Shown: positions 1 through 7,025 of the stretch, in pieces | How the letters are laid out: every line of letters starts with the position of its first letter | How positions within the stretch are numbered: the stretch's first letter is position 1 | Assembly (NCBI GenBank): GCA_031282785.1 | Contig: JAITDB010000027.1 | Span: 1 to 11,193, forward strand | From: Holosporaceae bacterium | GTDB taxonomy: Bacteria > Pseudomonadota > Alphaproteobacteria > UBA3830 | Reading direction: 5' to 3' | DNA length: 11,193 bases | The notes under the pieces: model-generated | What the model was told of the DNA's origin: nothing | What the model saw: the letters and a program-made list of their open reading frames with translations, nothing else | Databases searched by the model: none | Program-made: the position numbers and the translations under genes

Positions 1-78
1 ATCTGCTCCAAATAGGCGTAAAATTTTCCTAAATTGGGATTCAGAAATATGGGTATTTTTTATGTATCTATTTTTCAT
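1..78 (-). mobile_element. IS1595-family transposase, N-terminal fragment cut by window edge
   Basis: The first 26 codons of a minus-strand gene are visible, starting at the ATG read from 78 to 76 and running off the left edge. They begin MKNRYIKNTHISESQFRKIL, followed by RLFGAD. This matches the start typical of IS1595-type DDE transposases (MKN-Y---S-ISE-KFR---R-F--D), which precedes a helix-turn-helix that would bind the element ends. A purine-rich stretch (AAGGTAGGA) lies 7 nt before the start codon and could serve as ribosome binding site. The element end should lie between 78 and the stop of the next gene at 145. I cannot fix the terminal inverted repeat because the other end is outside the window. 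Whether the transposase is intact is unknown. The family call rests on recalled motif similarity only. Confidence 0.65.
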
Positions 79-144
79 TGATATATCCTACCTTATTGGG
101 CTAGAAAATCAATCTAATATACTCTTGAACCAAAAATAATTATG

Positions 145-1022
145 CTATTTCCTGCTATAAAACTGAGAAAAAAGTGATGAAAGGCTATTAATCTGGAGAT
201 CTAACTGTTGGTGTGCGTTAGGATTAAATGCGTCTAGAGTCCTATTATCATCTACGACGGTGTCACCCTCATGGCTAATAAAAACTTTAATGCGCTCCGG
301 AGTGCTGGATGAAGAAGAAGATGAGGAAGAACTTGATGCTGACGAAGAATTATTAATCATGAAGAAACTAAAAGCATGAAGATCATACGAACTACCTGCT
401 CCTTTAACTTCCGTAGTGTTGTCATATTTTTTTATGGCACTCCAAGCTCTTGGATAAATATCGACAGCGAGACCAGCTCCTATAAAAGCATTAGGTTTTC
501 CAGAAACAATTATATCCGTTGTGCCCCCCATGGACTCAATTAATGCTTTATAAAGCTCTATGGCAAGAGTGGTATTATTAGCGTCACCAATAGCCTCAAT
601 TTTGTGAGGAGACGACAGCGTGAACTGAGCAGTAACTTTTTCATCAAGATTAATGCTTATTTCTTTTACAGATAAGCTGTTCTTAGATTGAAGCCTATCA
701 AAGAAAACGACAATGTTATTCGAAATTATTTGCTCATAAGCAAGCCCACTTTTCTTATAACCAATTACTGAGATTTGGACAGGAATGGATGATATCTCAT
801 TCGTATTGCCCAGAATAAAAGGGGAATCATTATTATTAACCTGCAAACAACAGATGGAAGGGATGTTCAAATAATATTTTGCATTATTATTAACAGTAGA
901 GCCTGGAGTCATATCAACTAATACTTTAGCCTGATTCTCTTCTGATGAAAATCTGAAATGGGATACATTCCTTCTGCATAGAACACATATAAACTTGCCA
1001 ACATAAAAAACGTTTTTTTCAT
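145..1022 (-). pseudogene. Exported serine-run protein, interrupted by a one-base frameshift
   Basis: I do not recognise this protein. The start at 1022 has a strong ribosome binding site (GAGG, 5 nt spacing) and opens a signal peptide, MKKTFFMLASLYVFYAEG. That frame stops after 34 codons at 918-920. The remaining 255 codons, down to the stop at 145-147, lie in another frame, which stays open back past the join. Adding one T to the TTTT run at 951-948 restores a continuous 292-residue protein reading ISDFSSEENQAKVLVDM across the join. The restored protein has a beta-rich N-terminal half, a mixed middle with a Gly/Ala patch (FIGAGLAVDIYPRAW), a run of 14 Ser plus 1 Ala at about residues 226-240, and a short polar tail. 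No catalytic motif is evident. It is probably periplasmic or secreted. The shift could be a true mutation, phase variation or a sequencing error. If it is real, the only long ORF (145-912) has no signal peptide and no good ribosome binding site. Confidence 0.6.
304..348 (-). repeat. Polyserine tract written with mixed codons
   Basis: Fifteen codons read Ser3-Ala-Ser11. The 14 serines use TCT five times, TCA four times, TCC twice, and TCG, AGT and AGC once each, so all six serine codons occur. The tract is therefore not a pure trinucleotide repeat and is unlikely to be fresh slippage. It looks like a flexible linker kept at the protein level, between the body and a tail of about 52 residues. 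Confidence 0.8.
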
Positions 1023-1294
1023 AATAACCTCATAAATTATATAAATATTTTTACAATAACGTAAAAACTTGCCGCAGAATATCATCATTGGAAACTTGAG
1101 TCAATGATGGCTTAACTCCTCTGCCAGAGCCGTTTCGTAAAAATTTGATGATTGAGAGGAAAATATTTTCATCAATCAAGCATTTGAGCATATTTGATTT
1201 AACGTTTCGTTATGAGTTTTTCTCCGGACTTGATGCTTTTTCTAGCCAAGCGTGTAACTGTGTTGCTCTTCAGCCTTGAAGGGGCGAATCTCAG
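1023..1294 (-). other. Intergenic stretch with coding debris, possible transposase relic
   Basis: No intact gene is visible. On the minus strand, a 46-codon frame from ATG 1191 to TAA 1051-1053 reads like real protein (for example SIIKFLRNGSGRGVKPSLTQ) but has no ribosome binding site and no recognisable family. Directly before it, 31 codons from 1294 to the stop at 1199-1201 include TVTRLARKSIKSGEKLI. This weakly resembles the C-terminal RLxRK...SK region of IS1-type transposases. The second segment lies in frame with, and just beyond, the stop of the metallopeptidase-like gene, so it could instead be a lost C-terminus. The stretch also holds the ribosome binding site of the 1022 gene at 1028-1031 and a hairpin at 1149-1178. 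The IS1 reading is a guess. Confidence 0.3.
1149..1178. repeat. Hairpin around a 12-bp palindrome
   Basis: TGATTGA (1149-1155) and TCAATCA (1172-1178) form a 7-bp inverted repeat around GAAAATATTTTC (1159-1170), which is its own reverse complement. The site lies about 130 bases upstream of the minus-strand start at 1022. It could be an operator, a weak transcript-end structure or a transposon relic. No U-run follows on either strand, so it is not a standard intrinsic terminator. Confidence 0.5.
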
Positions 1295-2071
1295 TTAATT
1301 TTTGAGATACTTTTGCAAGATTTTTTCTTTAACCTGCTCTAGACATTCTTTTATCTGTTTTAATTGCCATAGAGAATTTCTTTTAGAATATTCATACAGG
1401 CTTAAATTACCAGCAGCTCGCATGTACATATCCAGCAGTTCTCTGTCTACATTAAACCTTTGGCAAGGCGGGCAGTTTTTCATAAGTTCGTTTATTATTT
1501 TAGAAATGTCCATATCATTCATTCCATCGTGAAAAAATCTGATCGGCATCCCAAGTTCCATACGCAATGCGAAATCGCTCAATTTGTTTATGTATAGTAT
1601 ATTTTTCTCGCCATTTTTCAGCAGCAAAGTCCCAAATATCTGTAGAAGTTCTGTCGTATTATCATATAAGCTTTCAGTAATTTCGGATGAAGAATTCATT
1701 TGACGACATTTCCATCGTATATATTCGTCAATGCTTTCGCAGTTCGAAAATTGAGACAGAAATTGCTTTTGATATTCCGGGGTCAGTTGTTTCAGCAGGT
1801 TTTGTCTGCTTTTATATGCCTTCTTGTCTAGGGTAATTTCAACAAATTTGGAAGCAAGCAGCATTGAATTGTCGATACCAATGTCAGAAGTTGTCATCGC
1901 GAAGCAGCCCGACGTGGAGTGTCCGCATTCGTGAAATAATGTAAAATACAGTGGCATTTTATAATATCTAGGCATGTGATGAACTTTATTTTTTTCCGAA
2001 AAATAGGTGAATGGAAAAAAAGAAATGCAAGATGAATTGTCGTCCTTTATCTTTATAGTGTTATAGATAAA
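1295..2071 (-). pseudogene. Zinc-metallopeptidase-like protein (HExxH), 5'-truncated
   Basis: The frame starting at ATG 1975 encodes 226 residues and contains FHECGH, an HExxH zinc-protease motif, at residues 15-19. TTELLQIFG at about residues 107-115 offers a Glu that could be the third zinc ligand of a gluzincin-type fold. The C-terminal part is helical and charged, with CPPC at 168-171. The ATG at 1975 is a poor start: it has no ribosome binding site and sits only 14 residues before the catalytic motif. The same frame stays open for 32 more codons up to TAA at 2072-2074, and these read like genuine protein (CISFFPFTYFSEKNKVHH). That extension has no ATG, GTG or TTG. I therefore read this as a gene that lost its 5' end, with a breakpoint at or near the inverted repeat starting at 2062. 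The family is unknown to me; secreted or effector peptidases of the M91 type are one possibility. Activity is doubtful. Confidence 0.5.
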
Positions 2072-2157
2072 TTACTTTGGAAATGCGTGTTATTGCATAA
2101 ACAGGTATAGCAATTGCCATGATCAAGAGTACGAACTTTCAAAGTAATTTATCTATA
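2062..2157. repeat. Long imperfect inverted repeat over the stop of the 2139-3494 gene
   Basis: Bases 2062-2079 (TATAGATAAATTACTTTG) are the exact reverse complement of 2140-2157, an 18-bp perfect match. Pairing continues imperfectly to 2088/2131, giving 24 of 27 positions. The loop is 42 nt and holds a further 5-bp pair, ATTGC (2092-2096) with GCAAT (2110-2114). The right arm encodes the last residues (IDKLL) and overlaps the stop codon of the minus-strand gene. The left arm lies where the frame of the metallopeptidase-like gene breaks down. No U-run follows on the minus strand, so it is not a classic terminator. It may mark a fold-back rearrangement or protect the 3' end of the transcript. 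Confidence 0.75.
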
Positions 2158-3494
2158 TATGAAGAGCTCGAAGAAATCGCAGATGATTCTGACGACAAAA
2201 AACTAACTGGAGCGTATAGTTGTCTAAAGTCGTATAGAGCACTTGCACTAACAGATGGCTTTGATTCCACACGAGCTATAAAAGCTAGCATCGCATCGCG
2301 GAATACTTTGCTTTTTCGGATGGCATATTTAAATTCCGCTAGTATTTTTTGTTTAAGCTCAGTGTTATCATCAAACGATTGTGCAAGAAAAAGTTCTATT
2401 TTATGAAAGAGTCTCTCACCGTACTCGCTACTATCGATCAACTCCAGCAGATATTTTCTATTTTCTTTAGAGATGTTCATGCCTTTGATCAAAGTTTGTG
2501 CATCAATGTATTTTACAGCGTCGACGTGTATACCATCGTATTGATTTAGCTTATCCATGAACGCATGTGCAGCTAAAATTTCGTTGCCATCTGGATAACG
2601 CGATATTTTTTCCATTTCTTCGTATATTAGCGCTTTAAAAAAATCCCCAGCTTTCTTATTTTCAGACACAACAAAGTTAATATTTCTGAACGGAGCATTA
2701 TCTGGAGAGGATTGAGTATATCCCAGACCTCCACGAACAAATAATTTTAAAACTCTAGTGCTTATGGCTCGTATTATTGGATTCGTTGAGCTCTTTTCAA
2801 GAAGATGTTTTAGTACCTCGAATCCTCTGTCTTCTTCGTTATTTTTCAGCAAAAGAGACGCTAACATTAAGTGACAGGTATCGTATATATTATCATATGG
2901 TTTTGTATTACTTGCAGCTCTTTCCATGAGTTTTATAGCGATATCTTCATGCTCTGTATTCATAAAAAAATGGGAAGCTCCGTAGTAAATATCGACTAAT
3001 GTTTTTTGGCAATTGCATATGCAATAAGGGATAAATGCACGCAGCAAATCCATCGACTGCTTTGTAGAGGCACTCTTGGAAAGATTAGATATCGTTAGTA
3101 GATCCTCCAGCGATAGCGCAGACGTCGATGAACGATAAAATTCGCTAGGAATCGAAGCCGGAACATTTGTTTTTTTCGCTATTGGATTGGCCAATCGACA
3201 ATAGACCCATGACAAAAATGCCGTTCCATTGGTCATTGCTTTTTTATCGCCGATTATTGTCAGCAAGAGTTTTTTTGCGTTTTGCAAATCCTGATATTTT
3301 TCTTGCCTAAGCGTCTGTTCCAGTTTGTCGATGTTGTTTTCATCTTCTATTACCCAAGCCGCGTCACGAATTATTTCGGAAACGACATCGACATTTCGGA
3401 ATGACTCTTTGGATACTGCAACATTTCGCATATCTGTACAAAAACTTGCGGGAAACATAAAAAGCGAGAAGCACATTGCTGCAATTTTTTTCAT
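2139..3494 (-). CDS. Predicted exported TPR-like helical protein with Ser-rich tail
   Basis: I do not recognise the family of this 451-residue protein. Residues 1 to about 20 (MKKIAAMCFSLFMFPASFCT) form a signal peptide with a lysine-rich start and hydrophobic core, so it should be exported. ASFC resembles a lipobox only loosely, because Phe before Cys is not expected, so I do not call a lipoprotein. Residues 165-235 contain two helix-turn-helix units like tetratricopeptide repeats (YYGASHFFMNTEHEDIAIKL and LMLASLLLKNNEEDRGFEVL), suggesting an alpha-solenoid protein-binding scaffold. Residues 280-410 are also helical. The tail at 434-445 is serine-rich (SSESSAISSSSS), recalling the serine run in the 145-1022 gene. 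The start is supported by GGAG 8 nt upstream of ATG. The gene is divergent from glmU. No catalytic motif was seen. The role is unknown, possibly lineage-specific and host-facing. Confidence 0.75.
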   Translation of the reverse strand: MKKIAAMCFSLFMFPASFCTDMRNVAVSKESFRNVDVVSEIIRDAAWVIEDENNIDKLEQTLRQEKYQDLQNAKKLLLTIIGDKKAMTNGTAFLSWVYCRLANPIAKKTNVPASIPSEFYRSSTSALSLEDLLTISNLSKSASTKQSMDLLRAFIPYCICNCQKTLVDIYYGASHFFMNTEHEDIAIKLMERAASNTKPYDNIYDTCHLMLASLLLKNNEEDRGFEVLKHLLEKSSTNPIIRAISTRVLKLFVRGGLGYTQSSPDNAPFRNINFVVSENKKAGDFFKALIYEEMEKISRYPDGNEILAAHAFMDKLNQYDGIHVDAVKYIDAQTLIKGMNISKENRKYLLELIDSSEYGERLFHKIELFLAQSFDDNTELKQKILAEFKYAIRKSKVFRDAMLAFIARVESKPSVSASALYDFRQLYAPVSFLSSESSAISSSSSYIDKLL

Positions 3495-3510
3495 ACTTTT
3501 ATCTCCGTTG

Positions 3511-3527
3511 ACTATATTATATATAGT
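3511..3527 (-). promoter_or_regulatory. Candidate promoter -10 within an AT palindrome
   Basis: ACTATAT (3511-3517) and ATATAGT (3521-3527) form a 7-bp inverted repeat with a 3-nt loop. It contains a perfect minus-strand -10 hexamer TATAAT (3521-3516). Transcription from it would start about 15 nt before the ATG at 3494, just ahead of the ribosome binding site. No convincing -35 sits at the right distance; the nearest good hexamer is TTGAAA at 3555-3550, too far for this -10. The palindrome could also be a repressor site. Confidence 0.35.
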
Positions 3528-3598
3528 ATGTACTGGTAAACTTGACTGTTTTCAAGAGTTATTATTAAAAACAATGAAAATTATTTTTAATAAATACG

Positions 3599-3604
3599 TA
3601 TAAT
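3599..3604 (+). promoter_or_regulatory. Second candidate -10 (TATAAT) upstream of glmU
   Basis: A perfect TATAAT followed by G is present, but the upstream region offers only a weak -35 (TGAAAA at 3575-3580, 18 nt away). If used, the leader before glmU would be about 190 nt. It is weaker than the candidate at 3700-3728. The 3605-3699 stretch between them shows nothing I can name. Confidence 0.25.
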
Positions 3605-3699
3605 GTGTGGTATGCGCAGAAATTTTGTATCTTTTCACTTTTTATTAACGTTATCGACAAAATCTTTTGAGCACAGGTCCATGATTTCCAACGAATATA

Positions 3700-3728
3700 T
3701 TGCAAGCCCAATGCAACATTGCTATAAA
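3700..3728 (+). promoter_or_regulatory. Candidate sigma70-type promoter for the glmU operon
   Basis: TTGCAA (3700-3705, 4 of 6 to consensus) is separated by exactly 17 nt from TATAAA (3723-3728, 5 of 6). The predicted start is near 3735, giving a leader of about 65 nt before the glmU ATG at 3800. TTGCA (3700-3704) and TGCAA (3712-3716) form a small inverted repeat over the -35, possibly an operator. This is the best promoter I see for the six-gene run. Confidence 0.5.
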
Positions 3729-3799
3729 TACATTTGCGGCAGGATGCGTGGAATTATTGCAAAAACGCATTTAATATTAGAAGCTATTATGGATGGCAA

Positions 3800-5176
3800 A
3801 TGAATTCGGCAATAATACTAGCAGCAGGAGTTGGCACGCGGTTTAAGTCTGCGATTCCGAAAATATTTCACACGGTAGGAGGACTATCGCTGCTGGATCA
3901 TGTGATACACAGTGCTTTGTCCGCCGGTCTGGAAGACATCACGGTGGTGCTGAGACCAGGATACGAGGCCTTCCCCCTGAAATTCGCTGATGCTGTGTCC
4001 TTTGCATATCAGTCTACGGTCAAGGGAAGCAGTGATGCCGTAAAGTGTGCTCTGAAGAGTCAGAATAATCTTTCTGTTGAGGTCAATTGCGAAAAAGAAC
4101 CATTCTGCAATAATTTCGAATGGATATACATATTATATGGCGATATTCCGCTGGTGACTCCGGAAACGTTGCAAGCACTGTCTGAAGTAGCGAAAATCTG
4201 TGAAAAAACGGCCGTTGTGGTACTGGCCATGAATTCTGCTCATGCGAAAGAACTCGGAAAATTGGAACCGGCCGCAGTCGCAGGAACCATAAAAGGCATA
4301 ATAGAAGCAAAAGACGCTTCTGCATTCGTCGAAACCATTCCCCTCTGCAATGCCGGACTTCTGGTGCGTAAAGATCTGCTGTACAAATTGATATCTGAAA
4401 TAAAACCAAGTCCTGTTACAGGCGAATTCTACATAACGGAAATCGTAAGACTGGCATATGAAGCTGGATACGTCTGTCGCTATTACGAAGCCGATGCCGC
4501 AGAGTTGTCCGGAGTGAATAGTCGTCAGGAACTGGCTGTCATTGAGCAATATTTCCAGAATCGCATGCGCAAAAAACACATGGATAACGGCGTAACGTTG
4601 GTGGCTCCGGAAACAGTGTTTTTTTCCTTCGATACAACCATAGAAAACGATGTAATCATCGATCCTTTTGTGACTTTTGGTCCCAACGTGCATCTAAAAA
4701 GCGGAACCCACATAAATTCTTTCTGCGTTGTAGAAGGAGCCGATATAAAAAATGCCGCCGTCGGTCCATTTGCACGTATCAGACCAAATACCCAAATATC
4801 CGAAAATGCCAAAATCGGAAATTTTGTGGAAATAAAAAACAGCCTGGTGCAAAAAAACGCAAAAATTAATCATCTGAGCTACGTTGGAGACAGTGAAATC
4901 GGGAAAAACACCAACATTGGAGCCGGCACCATCACCTGCAACTACGACGGATTTCAAAAACACAAAATCTGCATTGGTGAAAATGTTTTCATTGGATCCA
5001 ATTCTGCACTGGTGGCTCCGGTGGAAATAGGTGATAATGCCATGATCGGCGCTGGCAGCGTCATAACCCAGAAGGTGGAACCGGGATTTCTGGCCATTTC
5101 CCGAACGCCACAGCGTAATATCGAAAACGGATCCATAGAATTTCGAGAACTGAAATCAAAAAAGAGTAGGCAGTAG
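3800..5176 (+). CDS. glmU: Bifunctional UDP-GlcNAc synthase (uridylyltransferase / acetyltransferase)
   Basis: GlmU acetylates glucosamine-1-phosphate and then transfers UMP from UTP, giving UDP-GlcNAc for peptidoglycan and lipid A in the cytoplasm. The 458 residues have both halves. The N-terminal nucleotidyltransferase shows LAAGVGTRFKSAIPKIFH (7-24), YGDIPLV with the metal-binding Asp (113-119), NAGLLV (184-189), GEFYITE (208-214) and GVN (238-240). The C-terminal left-handed beta-helix shows GPFARIRP (322-329), GNFVEIKN (340-347), NHLSYVGDSEIG with the likely catalytic His358, and GAGTITCNYDG (374-384). ATG 3800 is chosen because LAAG normally follows a few residues after the start; the in-frame ATG at 3734 would add 22 unconserved residues. 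The ribosome binding site is weak (GGATGG). The usual GT after the Gln loop is GS here, and about 12 extra residues precede YGD. It ends 3 nt before glmS. Confidence 0.95.
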   Translation: MNSAIILAAGVGTRFKSAIPKIFHTVGGLSLLDHVIHSALSAGLEDITVVLRPGYEAFPLKFADAVSFAYQSTVKGSSDAVKCALKSQNNLSVEVNCEKEPFCNNFEWIYILYGDIPLVTPETLQALSEVAKICEKTAVVVLAMNSAHAKELGKLEPAAVAGTIKGIIEAKDASAFVETIPLCNAGLLVRKDLLYKLISEIKPSPVTGEFYITEIVRLAYEAGYVCRYYEADAAELSGVNSRQELAVIEQYFQNRMRKKHMDNGVTLVAPETVFFSFDTTIENDVIIDPFVTFGPNVHLKSGTHINSFCVVEGADIKNAAVGPFARIRPNTQISENAKIGNFVEIKNSLVQKNAKINHLSYVGDSEIGKNTNIGAGTITCNYDGFQKHKICIGENVFIGSNSALVAPVEIGDNAMIGAGSVITQKVEPGFLAISRTPQRNIENGSIEFRELKSKKSRQ

Positions 5177-5179
5177 CAA

Positions 5180-6997
5180 ATGTGTGGAATAATTGGCATA
5201 GTGGGTCACAGCAACGAAAATATTCAGCAAAAATTGCTGAATGGTCTGGAGCGACTGGAATATCGCGGTTATGACTCCAGTGGAATAGCATTGCTTCAAA
5301 ATAATTCCATTGTGCGATTTCGGGCTGTGGGAAAATTATCGAATCTGAAAAAATTACTGGATACGGCCATCATCGACGGACACGTTGGCATTGGCCATAC
5401 CCGCTGGGCCACTCACGGAAAGCCGACGGAAAACAATGCGCATCCGATGATGTCCAAGGATGTGGCTGTGGTGCACAATGGCATCATCGAAAATCATAAG
5501 GAACTAAGATTTTCTCTGGAAAACGATGGCTATGTGTTCACATCTGAAACAGATACAGAGGTAATCGCTCATTTTCTGCAACGAGAACTGGTCAACGGCT
5601 TCTCCCCCCTGGAATCCATGAGAAATTGTATGAATGCCATGGACGGCGCCTTCGCCATAGCTGCAATTTTTGTTCCTCTGGGAAATAAAATCATTGCCGC
5701 TCGCAGAAAAAGTTCGCTGGCAGTCGGATTTGCAGAAAAAAATTGCACTGCCAGAATAGAAAAAGCGGCGGGAGATGCTTCTATCTGTGGAAATATGTGT
5801 GTGGGATCTGACGCCGGTACGCTGTCTGGCATGTGTCACGAGGTAGCGTATATGGAAGACGACGATATCGTGGAAATTTCCGAGGATAGCGTTGTTTTTT
5901 TTGATAAAAATCTTCATCCGGTAACCCGAAAAAAATATAAAGTGCATCAGGACAGTGACTCCGCAAAAAAAGGAGAATATTCTCATTTTATGCTGAAAGA
6001 AATCATGGATCAGCCGACTGCCATCCGGAAAACACTGCTACACAATAAAATAGACGCGTCACTTTTCACAGACATCGAGAGAATATCCATTGTCGCCTGC
6101 GGAACGTCCTATTATGCGGGAATGGTGAGCAAGTACTGGTTCGAGCGATTTCTGAAGATACCCACCAGCGTGGAAATTGCGTCGGAATTTCGCTATCGGG
6201 ATCCGATTTTAGAGGACAATACGCTGTTCATATCCATATCTCAGTCTGGAGAGACACTGGACACGCTGGCAGCTCTGGAATACGTACGCAGCAACAGCAA
6301 TTGCAAAACCGTCGGCATCGTAAACGTGAAAAACAGCGCCACGGACCGAGCATCCGACGTGGTTTTCTACTCGGAGGCCGGGATCGAAATGGGAGTAGCC
6401 TCCACTAAGACCTACACCGCTCAGTTGACTCTGCTGGCGAGTCTGGCGTTATGTAAAAAAGAATTTTTACTACAGCAACTGCAGAACGTTCCAACATTTT
6501 GTGAGTCGGTACTTACGCTCTCTGCTCAGATAAAACAGCTGGCTGAACTAATATCCAGAAGTTCCAGTGCCATATATCTGGGACGCGGCACAATGTTCCC
6601 CATAGCACTGGAAGGAGCTCTGAAACTGAAGGAAATATCCTACATTCACGCAGAAGGATTCGCTGCCGGAGAAATGAAGCACGGTCCCATTGCTCTTATA
6701 GATGAACATGTCCCCATTGTGCTCCTGTGTCCCAATAATGAGCTGTTCGAGAAAACGGCGTCCAATCTGCAGGAGGCGCTGGCCCGGGGAAAAAATATAA
6801 TTGTCATCACGGATGTCGATGGAGAAAAAAAAATGCCGAACGAAGTGCATAAACTGGTGCTTCCAAACGTGCATTCGGCTATTGCTCCCATTGTATATGC
6901 CATACCGTTGCAGCTGCTGGCCTATCACACAGCGACAATCATAGGTACAGATGTGGACAGGCCGAGAAATCTGGCTAAATCTGTTACGGTAGAATAG
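5180..6997 (+). CDS. glmS: Glutamine--fructose-6-phosphate aminotransferase (isomerizing)
   Basis: GlmS converts fructose-6-phosphate and glutamine into glucosamine-6-phosphate and glutamate, the entry step to UDP-GlcNAc. At 605 residues it is close to the usual 600-610. The protein begins MCGIIGIVG, where Cys2 becomes the N-terminal nucleophile of the class II glutamine amidotransferase domain. HTRWATHG (73-80), HNGIIEN (99-105) and SETDTEV (122-128) bind glutamine. Two SIS sugar-phosphate domains follow: ACGTSYYAG (306-314) with SQSGETLDTL (354-363), and LGRGTMFPIALEGALKLKEI (467-486) with YIHAEGFAAGEMKHGP (488-503). The end, PRNLAKSVTVE, is the conserved C-tail. It appears to carry about 20 extra residues near 185-206 (AEKNCTARIEKAAGDASICG) between the VGF strand and the usual GSDAGTL segment. 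It is almost surely co-transcribed with glmU. No glmS ribozyme is expected in the 3-nt gap. Confidence 0.96.
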   Translation: MCGIIGIVGHSNENIQQKLLNGLERLEYRGYDSSGIALLQNNSIVRFRAVGKLSNLKKLLDTAIIDGHVGIGHTRWATHGKPTENNAHPMMSKDVAVVHNGIIENHKELRFSLENDGYVFTSETDTEVIAHFLQRELVNGFSPLESMRNCMNAMDGAFAIAAIFVPLGNKIIAARRKSSLAVGFAEKNCTARIEKAAGDASICGNMCVGSDAGTLSGMCHEVAYMEDDDIVEISEDSVVFFDKNLHPVTRKKYKVHQDSDSAKKGEYSHFMLKEIMDQPTAIRKTLLHNKIDASLFTDIERISIVACGTSYYAGMVSKYWFERFLKIPTSVEIASEFRYRDPILEDNTLFISISQSGETLDTLAALEYVRSNSNCKTVGIVNVKNSATDRASDVVFYSEAGIEMGVASTKTYTAQLTLLASLALCKKEFLLQQLQNVPTFCESVLTLSAQIKQLAELISRSSSAIYLGRGTMFPIALEGALKLKEISYIHAEGFAAGEMKHGPIALIDEHVPIVLLCPNNELFEKTASNLQEALARGKNIIVITDVDGEKKMPNEVHKLVLPNVHSAIAPIVYAIPLQLLAYHTATIIGTDVDRPRNLAKSVTVE

Positions 6998-7015
6998 TGT
7001 ATTATATGTTGTGAT

Positions 7016-7022
7016 AGGAGGT
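7016..7022 (+). promoter_or_regulatory. Strong ribosome binding site that decides the kdsD start
   Basis: AGGAGGT is the best Shine-Dalgarno match in the operon. It lies 3 nt before ATG 7026 and downstream of the alternative GTG at 7011, so it argues for ATG 7026. The spacing is shorter than optimal. Confidence 0.6.
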
Positions 7023-7025
7023 AAA

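Noticed and set aside
1262..1275. Small hairpin CTTCA/TGAAG after the metallopeptidase-like gene as terminator
   Set aside because: The stem is only 5 bp and there is no U-run.
2062..2157. Rho-independent terminator for the 2139-3494 gene
   Set aside because: The loop is over 40 nt and no U-run follows the stem on the minus strand.
2119..2406. 95-codon plus-strand frame
   Set aside because: Antisense to the well-supported 2139-3494 gene; a shadow frame.
3435..3494. Lipoprotein signal in the 451-residue protein
   Set aside because: ASFC has Phe at the position before Cys, which does not fit a lipobox; an ordinary signal peptide is more likely.
3603..3803. 66-codon plus-strand frame upstream of glmU
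   Set aside because: No ribosome binding site, overlaps the glmU start in another frame, contains the better promoter candidate, and its composition does not look like a protein domain.
3832..3846. TGGCAC resembling a sigma54 -24 element
   Set aside because: It lies inside the GlmU nucleotide-binding motif, and the -12 part (TTAA) does not match TTGC.
5177..5179. glmS ribozyme-type control upstream of glmS
   Set aside because: Only 3 nt separate glmU and glmS, leaving no room for the ribozyme.
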